Below are positions 28,052-34,718 of a stretch of DNA of 64,000 nucleotides, one piece after another (position 1 is the stretch's first letter; every line of letters starts with the position of its first letter). The notes below the pieces were generated by a model. It searched no databases. It was not told where the DNA came from and was given only the letters and a program-made list of their open reading frames with translations. Source of the DNA: Streptomyces litmocidini (lineage in GTDB: Bacteria; Actinomycetota; Actinomycetes; Streptomycetales; Streptomycetaceae). The DNA is taken from assembly GCF_014649755.1 (NCBI RefSeq), contig NZ_BMTQ01000021.1:55427-119426 (forward strand). Direction: 5' to 3'. The translations under genes and the position numbers were made by a program.

Positions 28052-28070
28052 TAGCTTAGGCATACCTAAG
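28052..28070 (+). promoter_or_regulatory. Iron box (DmdR/DtxR operator)
   Basis: A 19-base site containing the palindrome CTTAGG-CATA-CCTAAG (28055-28070), which matches the TTAGG...CCTAA iron box of actinobacterial DmdR/DtxR repressors. A TTGACG at 28038-28043 could be the -35 element. The site ends 24 bases before the siderophore-interacting protein start, so iron-bound repressor should block transcription. Confidence 0.9.
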
Positions 28071-28094
28071 TAAGCAGAGTCAGGAGAGCCCGTC

Positions 28095-28931
28095 GTGGCA
28101 GAGCAGCCGACCCGCAAGGCACCGAAGGCCACCGAAGCCCACGTGGTGCACACCGAGCGGATCACTCCGCACATGGTGCGGGTCGTGCTGGGCGGCCCCG
28201 GACTCGACGGCTTCTCGGCGGACACCTACACCGACCACTACGTGAAGCTGCTGTTCGCCCCGGAGGGGGTCACCTACCCGGAGCCGTTCGACGTGGAGCG
28301 GATCCGGGCGGAGTTCCCCCGGGAGCAGTGGCCGACGACGCGGACGTACACGGTGCGGTCGTGGGACCCGGTCCACCGCGAGCTGACCATCGACTTCGTG
28401 GTCCACGGCGACGAGGGCCTGGCGGGCCCCTGGGCGGCGCGCGCCCGGGCGGGCGAGACCGTACGCTTCCTCGGCCCCGGCGGCGGCTACGCTCCGGACC
28501 CGGCGGCGGACTGGCACCTGCTCGCGGGCGACGAGAGCGCGCTCCCGGCGATCGCGGCGGCCCTGGAGCGGCTGCCCGAGGGGGCGAGGGCGCACGTCCT
28601 GATCGAGGTCGCGGACGCGGCCGAGGAACAGAAGCTGGCGTCGGGGGCGGGCATCGACGTCACGTGGCTGCACCGGGGCGACCGCCCGACGGGCGAGGCG
28701 CTGGTCGAGGCGGTCACGGCCCTGGCCTTCCCGACGGGCGACGTGCACGCCTTCGTCCACGGCGAGGCGGGCTTCGTGAAGGAGCTGCGCCGGCACCTGC
28801 GGCTCGACCGGGGCGTGCCGCGCGAACGCCTGTCGATCTCGGGCTACTGGCGCCTGGGCAAGTCGGACGAGGCGTGGCGCGCGATCAAGCGCGAGTGGAA
28901 CGACCAGGTGGAGCGCGAGCAGGAGAGCTGA
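28095..28931 (+). CDS. Siderophore-interacting protein (NAD(P)H ferric-siderophore reductase)
   Basis: A 278-residue flavoprotein of the SIP/ViuB family. The FAD-binding domain comes first (RTYTVRSWDPVHRELTIDFVVHG, about residues 82-105, holding the RxYTxR motif) and the C-terminal SIP domain (LLAGDESALPAIAAALERLP, then ISGYWRLGKSDEAW) completes it. It reduces ferric siderophores in the cytosol to free iron. The upstream iron box predicts induction in iron shortage. GTG start at 28095 with AGGAGA upstream. No siderophore synthesis or transport genes are adjacent. Confidence 0.93.
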   Translation: MAEQPTRKAPKATEAHVVHTERITPHMVRVVLGGPGLDGFSADTYTDHYVKLLFAPEGVTYPEPFDVERIRAEFPREQWPTTRTYTVRSWDPVHRELTIDFVVHGDEGLAGPWAARARAGETVRFLGPGGGYAPDPAADWHLLAGDESALPAIAAALERLPEGARAHVLIEVADAAEEQKLASGAGIDVTWLHRGDRPTGEALVEAVTALAFPTGDVHAFVHGEAGFVKELRRHLRLDRGVPRERLSISGYWRLGKSDEAWRAIKREWNDQVEREQES

Positions 28932-28937
28932 GCGGCG

Positions 28938-28966
28938 GGGCCCGGGGCGACGAGAGCCCCGGGCCC
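28938..28966. terminator. Terminator after the siderophore reductase
   Basis: Perfect 11-bp arms GGGCCCGGGGC (28938-28948) and GCCCCGGGCCC (28956-28966) with loop GACGAGA start seven bases after the stop codon. It lies between convergent genes and probably serves both. Confidence 0.8.
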
Positions 28967-29040
28967 GTCCGTCACTCCACCCGAACGCTTCCGCCACTCC
29001 GCCCCGGGCTCCTCCGTCACCGCGCCCCGGGCCCCTGCCG

Positions 29041-29691
29041 TCACTCGGCTCCCCCGTCCTCCTCCGTCCGGCCGAACATCCGGTTCGAGGCGTCCGTGTG
29101 GGCCAGGCGACGCAGCGCGGCGAAGATCGCGTCACCCAGGACCGTACCGACGACCGCGCTCTCGACCAGCTCCTCCCGCGCCACGTGGTGCGCCACGTAG
29201 TCCAGATCGGCCCGCGCCACCCCCTCCGCCGCGTCCGCGTACGCGTCCAGGACCTCGACGAACCGGCCGTGCCCGAGTTCGTCGAGCGCCACGAGGGCCG
29301 TCGCGAGGGCGTCCGACGCCGGGCCGGAGGGGTCGGCGCGCCAGCCCCGCGCCTCGATCAGCCCGGCGACCGTCTTCCGCGCCTCCTCGATGCCGCCGTC
29401 GGCCTCACGGCCGTAGCGCGGCACCAGCGGCTTGGTCGCCGCGCCCAGCACCATGTGCACCGGCCGCCCCGGGTCGTCGACCGCCATGACCACGCCCCGG
29501 ATCGCCGCCACCGACAGGCCGCCCACGTCGAGGAGCGCCCTGATCAGGCGGAGCCGCCGCACGTGCGCCTCTCCGTACGACGCCTGGTTCGGGCTCGTCA
29601 GCTCACCGGCGGGCAGCAGGCCTTCCCGTACGTAGAACTTGATCGTCGGCACCGACACCCCGGTCCTGCGACTCAACTCTCCGATGCGCAC
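29041..29691 (-). CDS. MerR-family transcriptional regulator
   Basis: A 216-residue regulator. Residues 1-70 are the MerR winged helix (RIGELSRRTGVSVPTIKFYVREGL, then SYGEAHVRRLRLIRALLDVGGLS). The remainder is a helical domain without the Cys pattern of metal sensors, so the effector is probably a small organic molecule. The start is GTG at 29689-29691. It diverges from a two-gene membrane operon, and the 119-base gap holds three GATAGTGGC half sites, the likely binding target. Confidence 0.88.
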   Translation of the reverse strand: MRIGELSRRTGVSVPTIKFYVREGLLPAGELTSPNQASYGEAHVRRLRLIRALLDVGGLSVAAIRGVVMAVDDPGRPVHMVLGAATKPLVPRYGREADGGIEEARKTVAGLIEARGWRADPSGPASDALATALVALDELGHGRFVEVLDAYADAAEGVARADLDYVAHHVAREELVESAVVGTVLGDAIFAALRRLAHTDASNRMFGRTEEDGGAE

Positions 29692-29747
29692 AGCGCGTTC
29701 ACCTTCCAGATCCCTCTCCGGCCTTGCCGACCGACACCTCCATCATA

Positions 29748-29785
29748 GATAGTGGCGCTATCAGATAGTGGCGAGTGCCACTATC
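29748..29785. promoter_or_regulatory. Three GATAGTGGC half sites (MerR operator candidate)
   Basis: GATAGTGGC occurs at 29748-29756 and 29764-29772, 16 bases apart, and inverted (GCCACTATC) at 29777-29785. The second and third copies form a perfect 9-bp inverted repeat around GAGT, and the first forms GATAG-TGGCG-CTATC by itself. The cluster sits in the middle of the MerR/membrane-gene intergenic region, 25 bases before the membrane gene start. Confidence 0.75.
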
Positions 29786-29810
29786 CATACTTTCCCACGG
29801 GGGGATCCGT

Positions 29811-30803
29811 ATGTCCTCGTCGAATCCACGCGCCCGCACCACCCCGCCACTCCGGCCGCACCGCCCCCTGATCTGGTTCGTCGCCTCGATGGGCGTCCTC
29901 GCCCTCGTCTCCGCCGTCGGCATCGCCGTCGACGACCGGGTACTGGTCGGCGTCCCCATCTGGACCAAACCGTTCAAGTTCTCGGTCTCGTTCATCGCCT
30001 ACGGCCTCTCGCTGGCCTGGATGCTCTCGCTGCTCCCCCGCCGCCGACGGGCCGGCTGGTGGGCCGGGACGGTGGTCGCCGTCGCCAGTGCCGTCGAGAT
30101 GGTGCTCATCACCCTCCAGGTGATCCGCGGCACCCAGAGCCACTTCAACCGGGCGACCCCCTTCGACGGCGCCGTCTTCCAGGTCATGGGCCTCACCGTC
30201 GCCGTGCTGTGGCTGAGCGCCCTGGCCATCGCGGTACTGCTGCTCCGCGCCCGGATCCTCGACCGGGCGATGGCCTGGGCCGTCCGGCTGTCCTCCCTGA
30301 TCGCCCTGGCGGGCATGGCCGTCGGCTTCCTGATGGTCCGTCCGACACCGGAGCAGCTGACCGTCGACGACCCGCCGGTCGTCGGCGCCCACAGCGTCGG
30401 CGTCCCGGACGGCGGCCCCTCGATGCCGCTCACCGGCTGGGCCACCACCGGCGGCGACCTGCGCATCGCCCACTTCTTCGGCATGCACGCCCTTCAGCTG
30501 CTGCCGCTGCTGCTGATCGTCCTCACCGCCCTCGCCGCGCGCTCCGCCCGCTTCCCCGTCCTCGCCCGCCTGGCCGACGAGCAGGTCCGGCTGCGCCTCG
30601 CGTTCACGGCCTCGGCGACGTACGCGGCGGCCTTAGTCCTGCTGACCTGGCAGGCCCTGCGCGGCCAGGCGCTCCTGGCACCGGACGCCACGACGCTCGC
30701 CGCCGCGGGTGCCGTCGTGCTGCTCGGCGGGGCGGCCACGGCGCTGTCCCTCCGCACCGTCCCCGTCGCCTCCCCCGCCCGCACCGAGGAGGTCACGGCA
30801 TGA
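29811..30803 (+). CDS. Polytopic membrane protein, unknown function, with a TTA codon
   Basis: A 330-residue protein with about seven to eight predicted membrane helices (PLIWFVASMGVLALVSAVGIAV, GWWAGTVVAVASAVEMVLITL and others). A conserved-looking loop IRGTQSHFNRATPFDGAVFQ and an extracytoplasmic stretch rich in Pro and Asp (PTPEQLTVDDPPVVGAHSVG) lie between helices, with a His-rich helix start (HFFGMHALQL). I do not recognise a named family. It has an in-frame TTA leucine codon (30633-30635, codon 275), so expression may need the bldA tRNA. It overlaps the next gene by ATGA and is divergent from a MerR gene. Confidence 0.8.
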   Translation: MSSSNPRARTTPPLRPHRPLIWFVASMGVLALVSAVGIAVDDRVLVGVPIWTKPFKFSVSFIAYGLSLAWMLSLLPRRRRAGWWAGTVVAVASAVEMVLITLQVIRGTQSHFNRATPFDGAVFQVMGLTVAVLWLSALAIAVLLLRARILDRAMAWAVRLSSLIALAGMAVGFLMVRPTPEQLTVDDPPVVGAHSVGVPDGGPSMPLTGWATTGGDLRIAHFFGMHALQLLPLLLIVLTALAARSARFPVLARLADEQVRLRLAFTASATYAAALVLLTWQALRGQALLAPDATTLAAAGAVVLLGGAATALSLRTVPVASPARTEEVTA

Positions 30804-31249
30804 CCGGCTTCCTGTTCGAGCTGGCGTTCCTCCTCGCGGCGCCGGTCTGGCTGCTGATGATCTTCGCGCCGGGGTGGCGGGGCACGGAACGGCTCGCGGC
30901 CTCGCCGCTGACCGTCCTCCCGATCCTGGCCGTCTGGGCGGTGCTCGCCGCCCCCGTCCTGCCCGAGCTGTGGACGGCGGTCAGCAGCCCCGACCTCGAC
31001 GCCTTCCGCGACCTCACCGCCCTCGCGAACGGCGCCGGCGCCCTCTGGGCCCAGGTCATCGCCTGGGACCTCCTCCTCGGCCAGTGGATGTACCGCGAGG
31101 CCCGCCGCCTCTCGGTCCCCCCGCTCCTGATGGCCCCCCTGCTCCTTCTGACGATCCTCCTCTCCCCCGTCGGCCTCCCCCTGTTCCTGGTCGTCCGCGC
31201 GATCTGGACGACCAGGGGCGAGCGGCGGCCGGTACGCGCTCCGGCGTGA
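30800..31249 (+). CDS. ABA4-like (DUF4281) membrane protein
   Basis: A 149-residue protein with four membrane helices: ELAFLLAAPVWLLMIFAPGW, VLPILAVWAVLAAPVL, WAQVIAWDLLLGQWMYREA and PPLLMAPLLLLTILLSPVGLPLFLVVRA. The W-x-x-x-I-x-W-D-L-x-x-G-x-W pattern and SPVGLPLFLV are characteristic of ABA4-like/DUF4281 proteins, known from carotenoid-related work in plants but without defined role in bacteria. The ATG (30800) overlaps the TGA of the preceding gene, so both membrane proteins are probably made together. Confidence 0.85.
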   Translation: MTGFLFELAFLLAAPVWLLMIFAPGWRGTERLAASPLTVLPILAVWAVLAAPVLPELWTAVSSPDLDAFRDLTALANGAGALWAQVIAWDLLLGQWMYREARRLSVPPLLMAPLLLLTILLSPVGLPLFLVVRAIWTTRGERRPVRAPA

Positions 31250-31300
31250 CGGCCCGGGACCACCCCGTCGCCCCGGGGCGGCGGGTCTACTCTGGCCGGA

Positions 31301-31370
31301 TGCCGGACATCGACCGCGCCGTCGGCGCCGTACTGGGCTCCGCCGTCGGCGACGCGCCGGGCGCCCCTCA
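31301..31370 (+). pseudogene. N-terminal remnant of an ADP-ribosylglycohydrolase gene
   Basis: From an ATG at 31301 the reading frame gives MPDIDRAVGAVLGSAVGDA and then GAP, the start of ADP-ribosylglycohydrolase (DraG-like) proteins (AxGxxxGDAxGAP). After about residue 23 the homology stops and the frame continues into unrelated sequence up to 31524. The matching C-terminal part lies 1.36 kb away in a different frame. The gene is dead; the middle, with the metal-binding DDT and DGD motifs, is absent. Confidence 0.75.
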
Positions 31371-31575
31371 GCACCCCGAGCCAGAGGCGTCCGATTTCAG
31401 GCGCTGGGACGATCCACGCGACCGGTACGAAGAAGGTGACTCACGACCCACAAGATCGGGTGAACCGACCGGCTCCGTTGCCGTGCCAACACCCGCGGCG
31501 AACGGTCCAAAACAGCACGGGTGAAGGGACGTCAACTCTGCCGCCTCCGGTCGGACTTCGCGCATACTCGACCGC
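31371..31575. other. Non-coding junction before the alpha/beta hydrolase
   Basis: About 200 bases with visibly lower GC than the surroundings (for example the stretch around 31425-31530, with ACAAGATC and CAAAACAGCACG). It separates the ADP-ribosylglycohydrolase scrap from the hydrolase start and probably carries the hydrolase promoter. I see no gene in it. Confidence 0.5.
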
Positions 31576-32526
31576 ATGGAGACCGATCCGTACCTGGACC
31601 CCGAGCTGGTCGCCGCGCTGGCCGCCCGCGGCGGGGTGCCAGCGCCGCTGACGCCCGGCGGGCTGGCGGCCTGGCAGCGGCGGGACGCCGAACGGCGGCC
31701 GCGGCCGCCGCTGGGGCAACTCGCCGACGGCGGACGGTTCGAGGCGGCCGAGCACGACGCGGACGGGGTCGCCGTGGTCTCCGGCCGCCCGGCCGGGGCG
31801 GACGGCCCGCTGCCTGCGCTGCTGTACCTGCACGGGGGCGGCCTGATCGGCGGCAACGCGTACGCCGTCCTGCCCCGCGTGCTGCGGGAGTTGGCGGAGC
31901 CGCTCGGGCTGGCCGTGCTCTCCGTCGAGTACCCGCTCGCCCCTGCCGCCCGCTACCCCGCCCCGCTGCACGCCTGCCGCACCGCCCTGCGCTGGGCCGC
32001 CGCGCATGCCGGGCGGCTGCGGATCGATCCCGACCGGATCGTGCTCGCCGGCAAGAGCGCCGGCGGCGGACTGGCCGCCGCCCTCACCCTGCTGCTCCGC
32101 GACCGGGGCGGCCCGGCGCCATACGGACAACTGCTGCTCAGCCCGATGCTGGACGACCGCGGCACCACCTCCTCCGCCCGGCAGGCCTCCGGCCACGACA
32201 CCTGGGACGCCACTTCCAACGCCACCGCTTGGCAGGCTGCCCTCGGCCCCCAGCACCGTGCCCCCGACCTCCCCTCGTACGCCGCTCCCGCCCGCGCCCA
32301 CGACCTCACCGGCCTGCCCCCCGCCTACCTGGAGGTCGGCTCCGCCGAAACCTTCCGCGACGAGGTCACCGCCTACGCCGACGCCCTCTGGCGGGCAGGC
32401 GGCCACGTCGAACTCCACGTTTGGCCCGGCGCCCTCCACGGCTTCGACACCCTCGCCCCGGGCGCGGCCGTCAGCCGCACCGCGGTCGCGGCCCGACGGG
32501 ACTGGCTGCGGCGCCTGCTCTGTTAG
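31576..32526 (+). CDS. Alpha/beta hydrolase, hormone-sensitive-lipase-like esterase
   Basis: A 316-residue esterase. The HGGG oxyanion motif (LYLHGGGLIGGN, about residue 84), the nucleophile Ser in VLAGKSAGGGLAAAL (about 158, GKSAG in place of the usual GDSAG), LSVEYPLAPAARYPAPLHAC and the catalytic His in LHGFD (about 295) identify the HSL/family IV group. The acid residue lies near SAETFRDE, where GxxDxLRDE is usual, so it is somewhat divergent. It has no signal peptide. The gene replaces the middle of an ADP-ribosylglycohydrolase gene, which points to acquisition by recombination. Confidence 0.88.
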   Translation: METDPYLDPELVAALAARGGVPAPLTPGGLAAWQRRDAERRPRPPLGQLADGGRFEAAEHDADGVAVVSGRPAGADGPLPALLYLHGGGLIGGNAYAVLPRVLRELAEPLGLAVLSVEYPLAPAARYPAPLHACRTALRWAAAHAGRLRIDPDRIVLAGKSAGGGLAAALTLLLRDRGGPAPYGQLLLSPMLDDRGTTSSARQASGHDTWDATSNATAWQAALGPQHRAPDLPSYAAPARAHDLTGLPPAYLEVGSAETFRDEVTAYADALWRAGGHVELHVWPGALHGFDTLAPGAAVSRTAVAARRDWLRRLLC

Positions 32527-32729
32527 GCCCTCCCCCGATCCCGCCGGGTGCCCGACGTCGCGCGCCGGTCCGACAAGATCCGGAAGAGAGGGGCTGGGGC
32601 CGCTCTGCTCATGTGTCGAAGCAGCACCAGCCTCGGGCGGGGAAAGCAGACGGCAGGCCCTGCTCGATGTGTCACCCTTTCGGAGTGCTGTCGGAAGCGG
32701 TGAACAACTGCTGCCCCATTTCGCGAACA

Positions 32730-33043
32730 AGGCCCCTGGCTGGCACCCGGACGACGCGACCGAGTTCAACGGGGCGGTCTGGCCCTGCCTCGGCTCGGCG
32801 GTCTGGGCGCTGCGCACCACCGGTTCCTTCGAGGAGGCCCTCGCCGCGGCCGTCGACCTGGGCGGCGACACCGACACGGTGGCCGCCGTGACGGGCACCC
32901 TCGCGGGCGCGGTGTACGGCCCCGATGCCGTCCCCGCCCGCTGGACCGACCTCCTCCACGTCCCCCTCCCCGGTTTCGGCGCCCGGGTCCTGCGCGCCGG
33001 AGACCTACGGGGCCTGGCCAGGGCCCTCGCCTCCGCCGTGTGA
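32730..33043 (+). pseudogene. C-terminal remnant of an ADP-ribosylglycohydrolase gene
   Basis: From about 32730 the frame reads PGWHPDDATEFNGAVWPCLGS, then AVWALRTTGSFEEALAAAVD and LGGDTDTVAAVTGTLAGAVYG, ending at 33043. This is the conserved C-terminal third of ADP-ribosylglycohydrolases, including the GGDTDT magnesium-binding motif. No start codon or ribosome site precedes it, and upstream sequence (32527-32730) is unrelated and lower in GC. It is the partner of the N-terminal scrap at 31301. Alone it cannot form the active site. Confidence 0.8.
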
Positions 33044-33131
33044 GGGTCGGTCGGAAGTCGAACGCCCCGTTGTCGAACACCCCGTTCCGGAGCCGGCCCC
33101 TGTCGAGGCCCTCCCACGGCGCCCGCCCGTC

Positions 33132-34550
33132 TCAGCCCCGCGCGCGCACCGTGGCCAGGACGTCGCGGTCCGGTTGGAGGGTGAGGCTCGGGACCGGGAG
33201 GATCTCGTCCGCCGTGACGTCCAGGTGGTAGCGGCGTGCCAGGACCGCGAGGACGAGGACCGCTTCGACGAGGGCGAAGCGGGTGCCGAGGCAGACGCGG
33301 GGGCCGCCGCCGAAGGGGAACCAGGCGTACTCGGGTATCTCCTCGGCGGGTTCGCCGTCCCGGTCGATCCACCGCTCGGGGCGGAAGGCCTCGGCGTCGC
33401 CGTACCAGCGGGGGTCACGGTGGGTCGCCCACTGGCTGGACCAGACGCGGGTGCCGGCGGGCACGGGCATGCCGCCGAGGGTGGCGCCCTCTTTGGCCAG
33501 GCCGGTGATCAGCCAGATCGTGGGGTACAGCCGGAGGGTCTCCTTGATGACCGCCTGGGTGTACGTCAGGGAGGCGTAGTCGTCGTGACCGGGCTCGTGG
33601 TCGGCGAGGACCCGGTCGAGTTCCTCCGTGAGGGCCTCGCGGACCCGGGGGTTGCGGGAGAGCAGGTACCAGGCCCAGACGAGGGTGGAGCTCGTGGTCT
33701 CGTGACCGCCGATGTAGAGGGTGACGGTCTCGTCCCGGATCTCTTGGTCGGAGAGGGACGTTCCGGTCTCGTCCCGGGCGGCGAGCAGTCGGCTGAGCAG
33801 ATCGGGACGGTCGCTCCCGCCGTCGCGGTGCTGGGACACGACGCGGGAGACCTCCGCGTCGATGACGGCGGTGGCGCGCCTGATCCGGGCGCGGCCGGGG
33901 GTGGGGACCCAGTCGGGCAGGACCGCTCCCATGCCGCTGAACTCGGCCCCGATCTCCTTCTGCGCGACGTCCATGGCCCGGCCGATGACCTCGGCGTCGG
34001 CCGCCGTGTCGACGCCGAAGATGGTGCGGACGGCGACGAGTTGGGTGAGGGCGGCCATCTCCTTCTTGACGTCGACCCGCTGCCCGTCGCTCCACCGGTC
34101 GGCGAGGGCGACGGCGCACTCGCTCATCGTCGCCGCGTAGGAACGGACCTGCTTCGGGCGGACCGAGGGCTGCACCAGGGACCGCTTGCGCCGCCAGTCC
34201 GCGCCCTTGGAGACGATGACGCCGTCGCCGAGGAGCGTCCGGAAGGCGATGCCGAGGTCGGGCTGGTCGAAGGTGCGCTCGACCTCGGTGAGGAGCTCAC
34301 CGACCGCGTCGGGGTGCGCGATGAAGAGCGAGGGCTTGCCGCCGAAGCGCCAGCGGACGAAGTCGCCACGACTCCGGAGCTCCTCGAAGAAGGCGAGCGG
34401 GTCCTTGCCGAAGGCGGGCAGGTTCCCCAGGAAGGGAACGCCCGGTGGTCCCTCGACGACAACCGGAGCCGCCGGACCCCCTTCCCCCTCCCCCGTCGGC
34501 CGCCCCTCGTCCCGTGTCCCGGCATGCGGATGACCGGCTCGCGTGGTCAT
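33132..34550 (-). CDS. Cytochrome P450
   Basis: A 472-residue monooxygenase. The heme-binding loop FPFGGGPRVCLG (Cys about 415), the I-helix YIGGHETTSSTLVW with the acid-alcohol pair replaced by Glu-Thr, the K-helix KETLR and PERW are complete. The N-terminus has no membrane anchor. The GGHETTSS and WAThRDPRWYGDAEAFRPERW-type features are closer to CYP4/CYP102-like bacterial P450s than to the common CYP105 group. Redox partners are not adjacent; a ferredoxin gene lies 19 kb to the right. Substrate unknown. ATG with GGGAGGGG upstream. Confidence 0.93.
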   Translation of the reverse strand: MTTRAGHPHAGTRDEGRPTGEGEGGPAAPVVVEGPPGVPFLGNLPAFGKDPLAFFEELRSRGDFVRWRFGGKPSLFIAHPDAVGELLTEVERTFDQPDLGIAFRTLLGDGVIVSKGADWRRKRSLVQPSVRPKQVRSYAATMSECAVALADRWSDGQRVDVKKEMAALTQLVAVRTIFGVDTAADAEVIGRAMDVAQKEIGAEFSGMGAVLPDWVPTPGRARIRRATAVIDAEVSRVVSQHRDGGSDRPDLLSRLLAARDETGTSLSDQEIRDETVTLYIGGHETTSSTLVWAWYLLSRNPRVREALTEELDRVLADHEPGHDDYASLTYTQAVIKETLRLYPTIWLITGLAKEGATLGGMPVPAGTRVWSSQWATHRDPRWYGDAEAFRPERWIDRDGEPAEEIPEYAWFPFGGGPRVCLGTRFALVEAVLVLAVLARRYHLDVTADEILPVPSLTLQPDRDVLATVRARG

Positions 34551-34665
34551 GTACGTCCCCTCCCCAACTGGCCTTTCCTGCTTGCGAGTCCATGCAAGCG
34601 GAAGGGCCCCGCACGCGCCACCCCTGTGGACGGACGCCTGTGGACGACCTCTGCCCGCGGTACGG

Positions 34666-34703
34666 CGAGGGGGCCCGTGGCATGCGCGCCACGGGCCCCC
34701 TCG
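34666..34703. terminator. Terminator after helY
   Basis: Perfect 16-bp arms, CGAGGGGGCCCGTGGC (34666-34681) and its complement at 34688-34703, around loop ATGCGC. It begins 15 bases after the helY stop on the minus strand and separates helY from the P450 gene. Confidence 0.9.
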
Positions 34704-34718
34704 GAAACTGCCGGACCG

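Noticed and set aside
31368..31856. Minus-strand frame across the esterase start as a remnant gene
   Set aside because: No recognisable motif and Ser/Pro/Ala-rich shadow composition; the plus-strand esterase is convincing.
32527..32729. Insertion-sequence remnant at the right junction of the esterase
   Set aside because: A repeated CTGCTC-ATGTGTC-like segment (near 32607 and 32662) and lower GC are suggestive, but no terminal inverted repeats or transposase fragment is visible.
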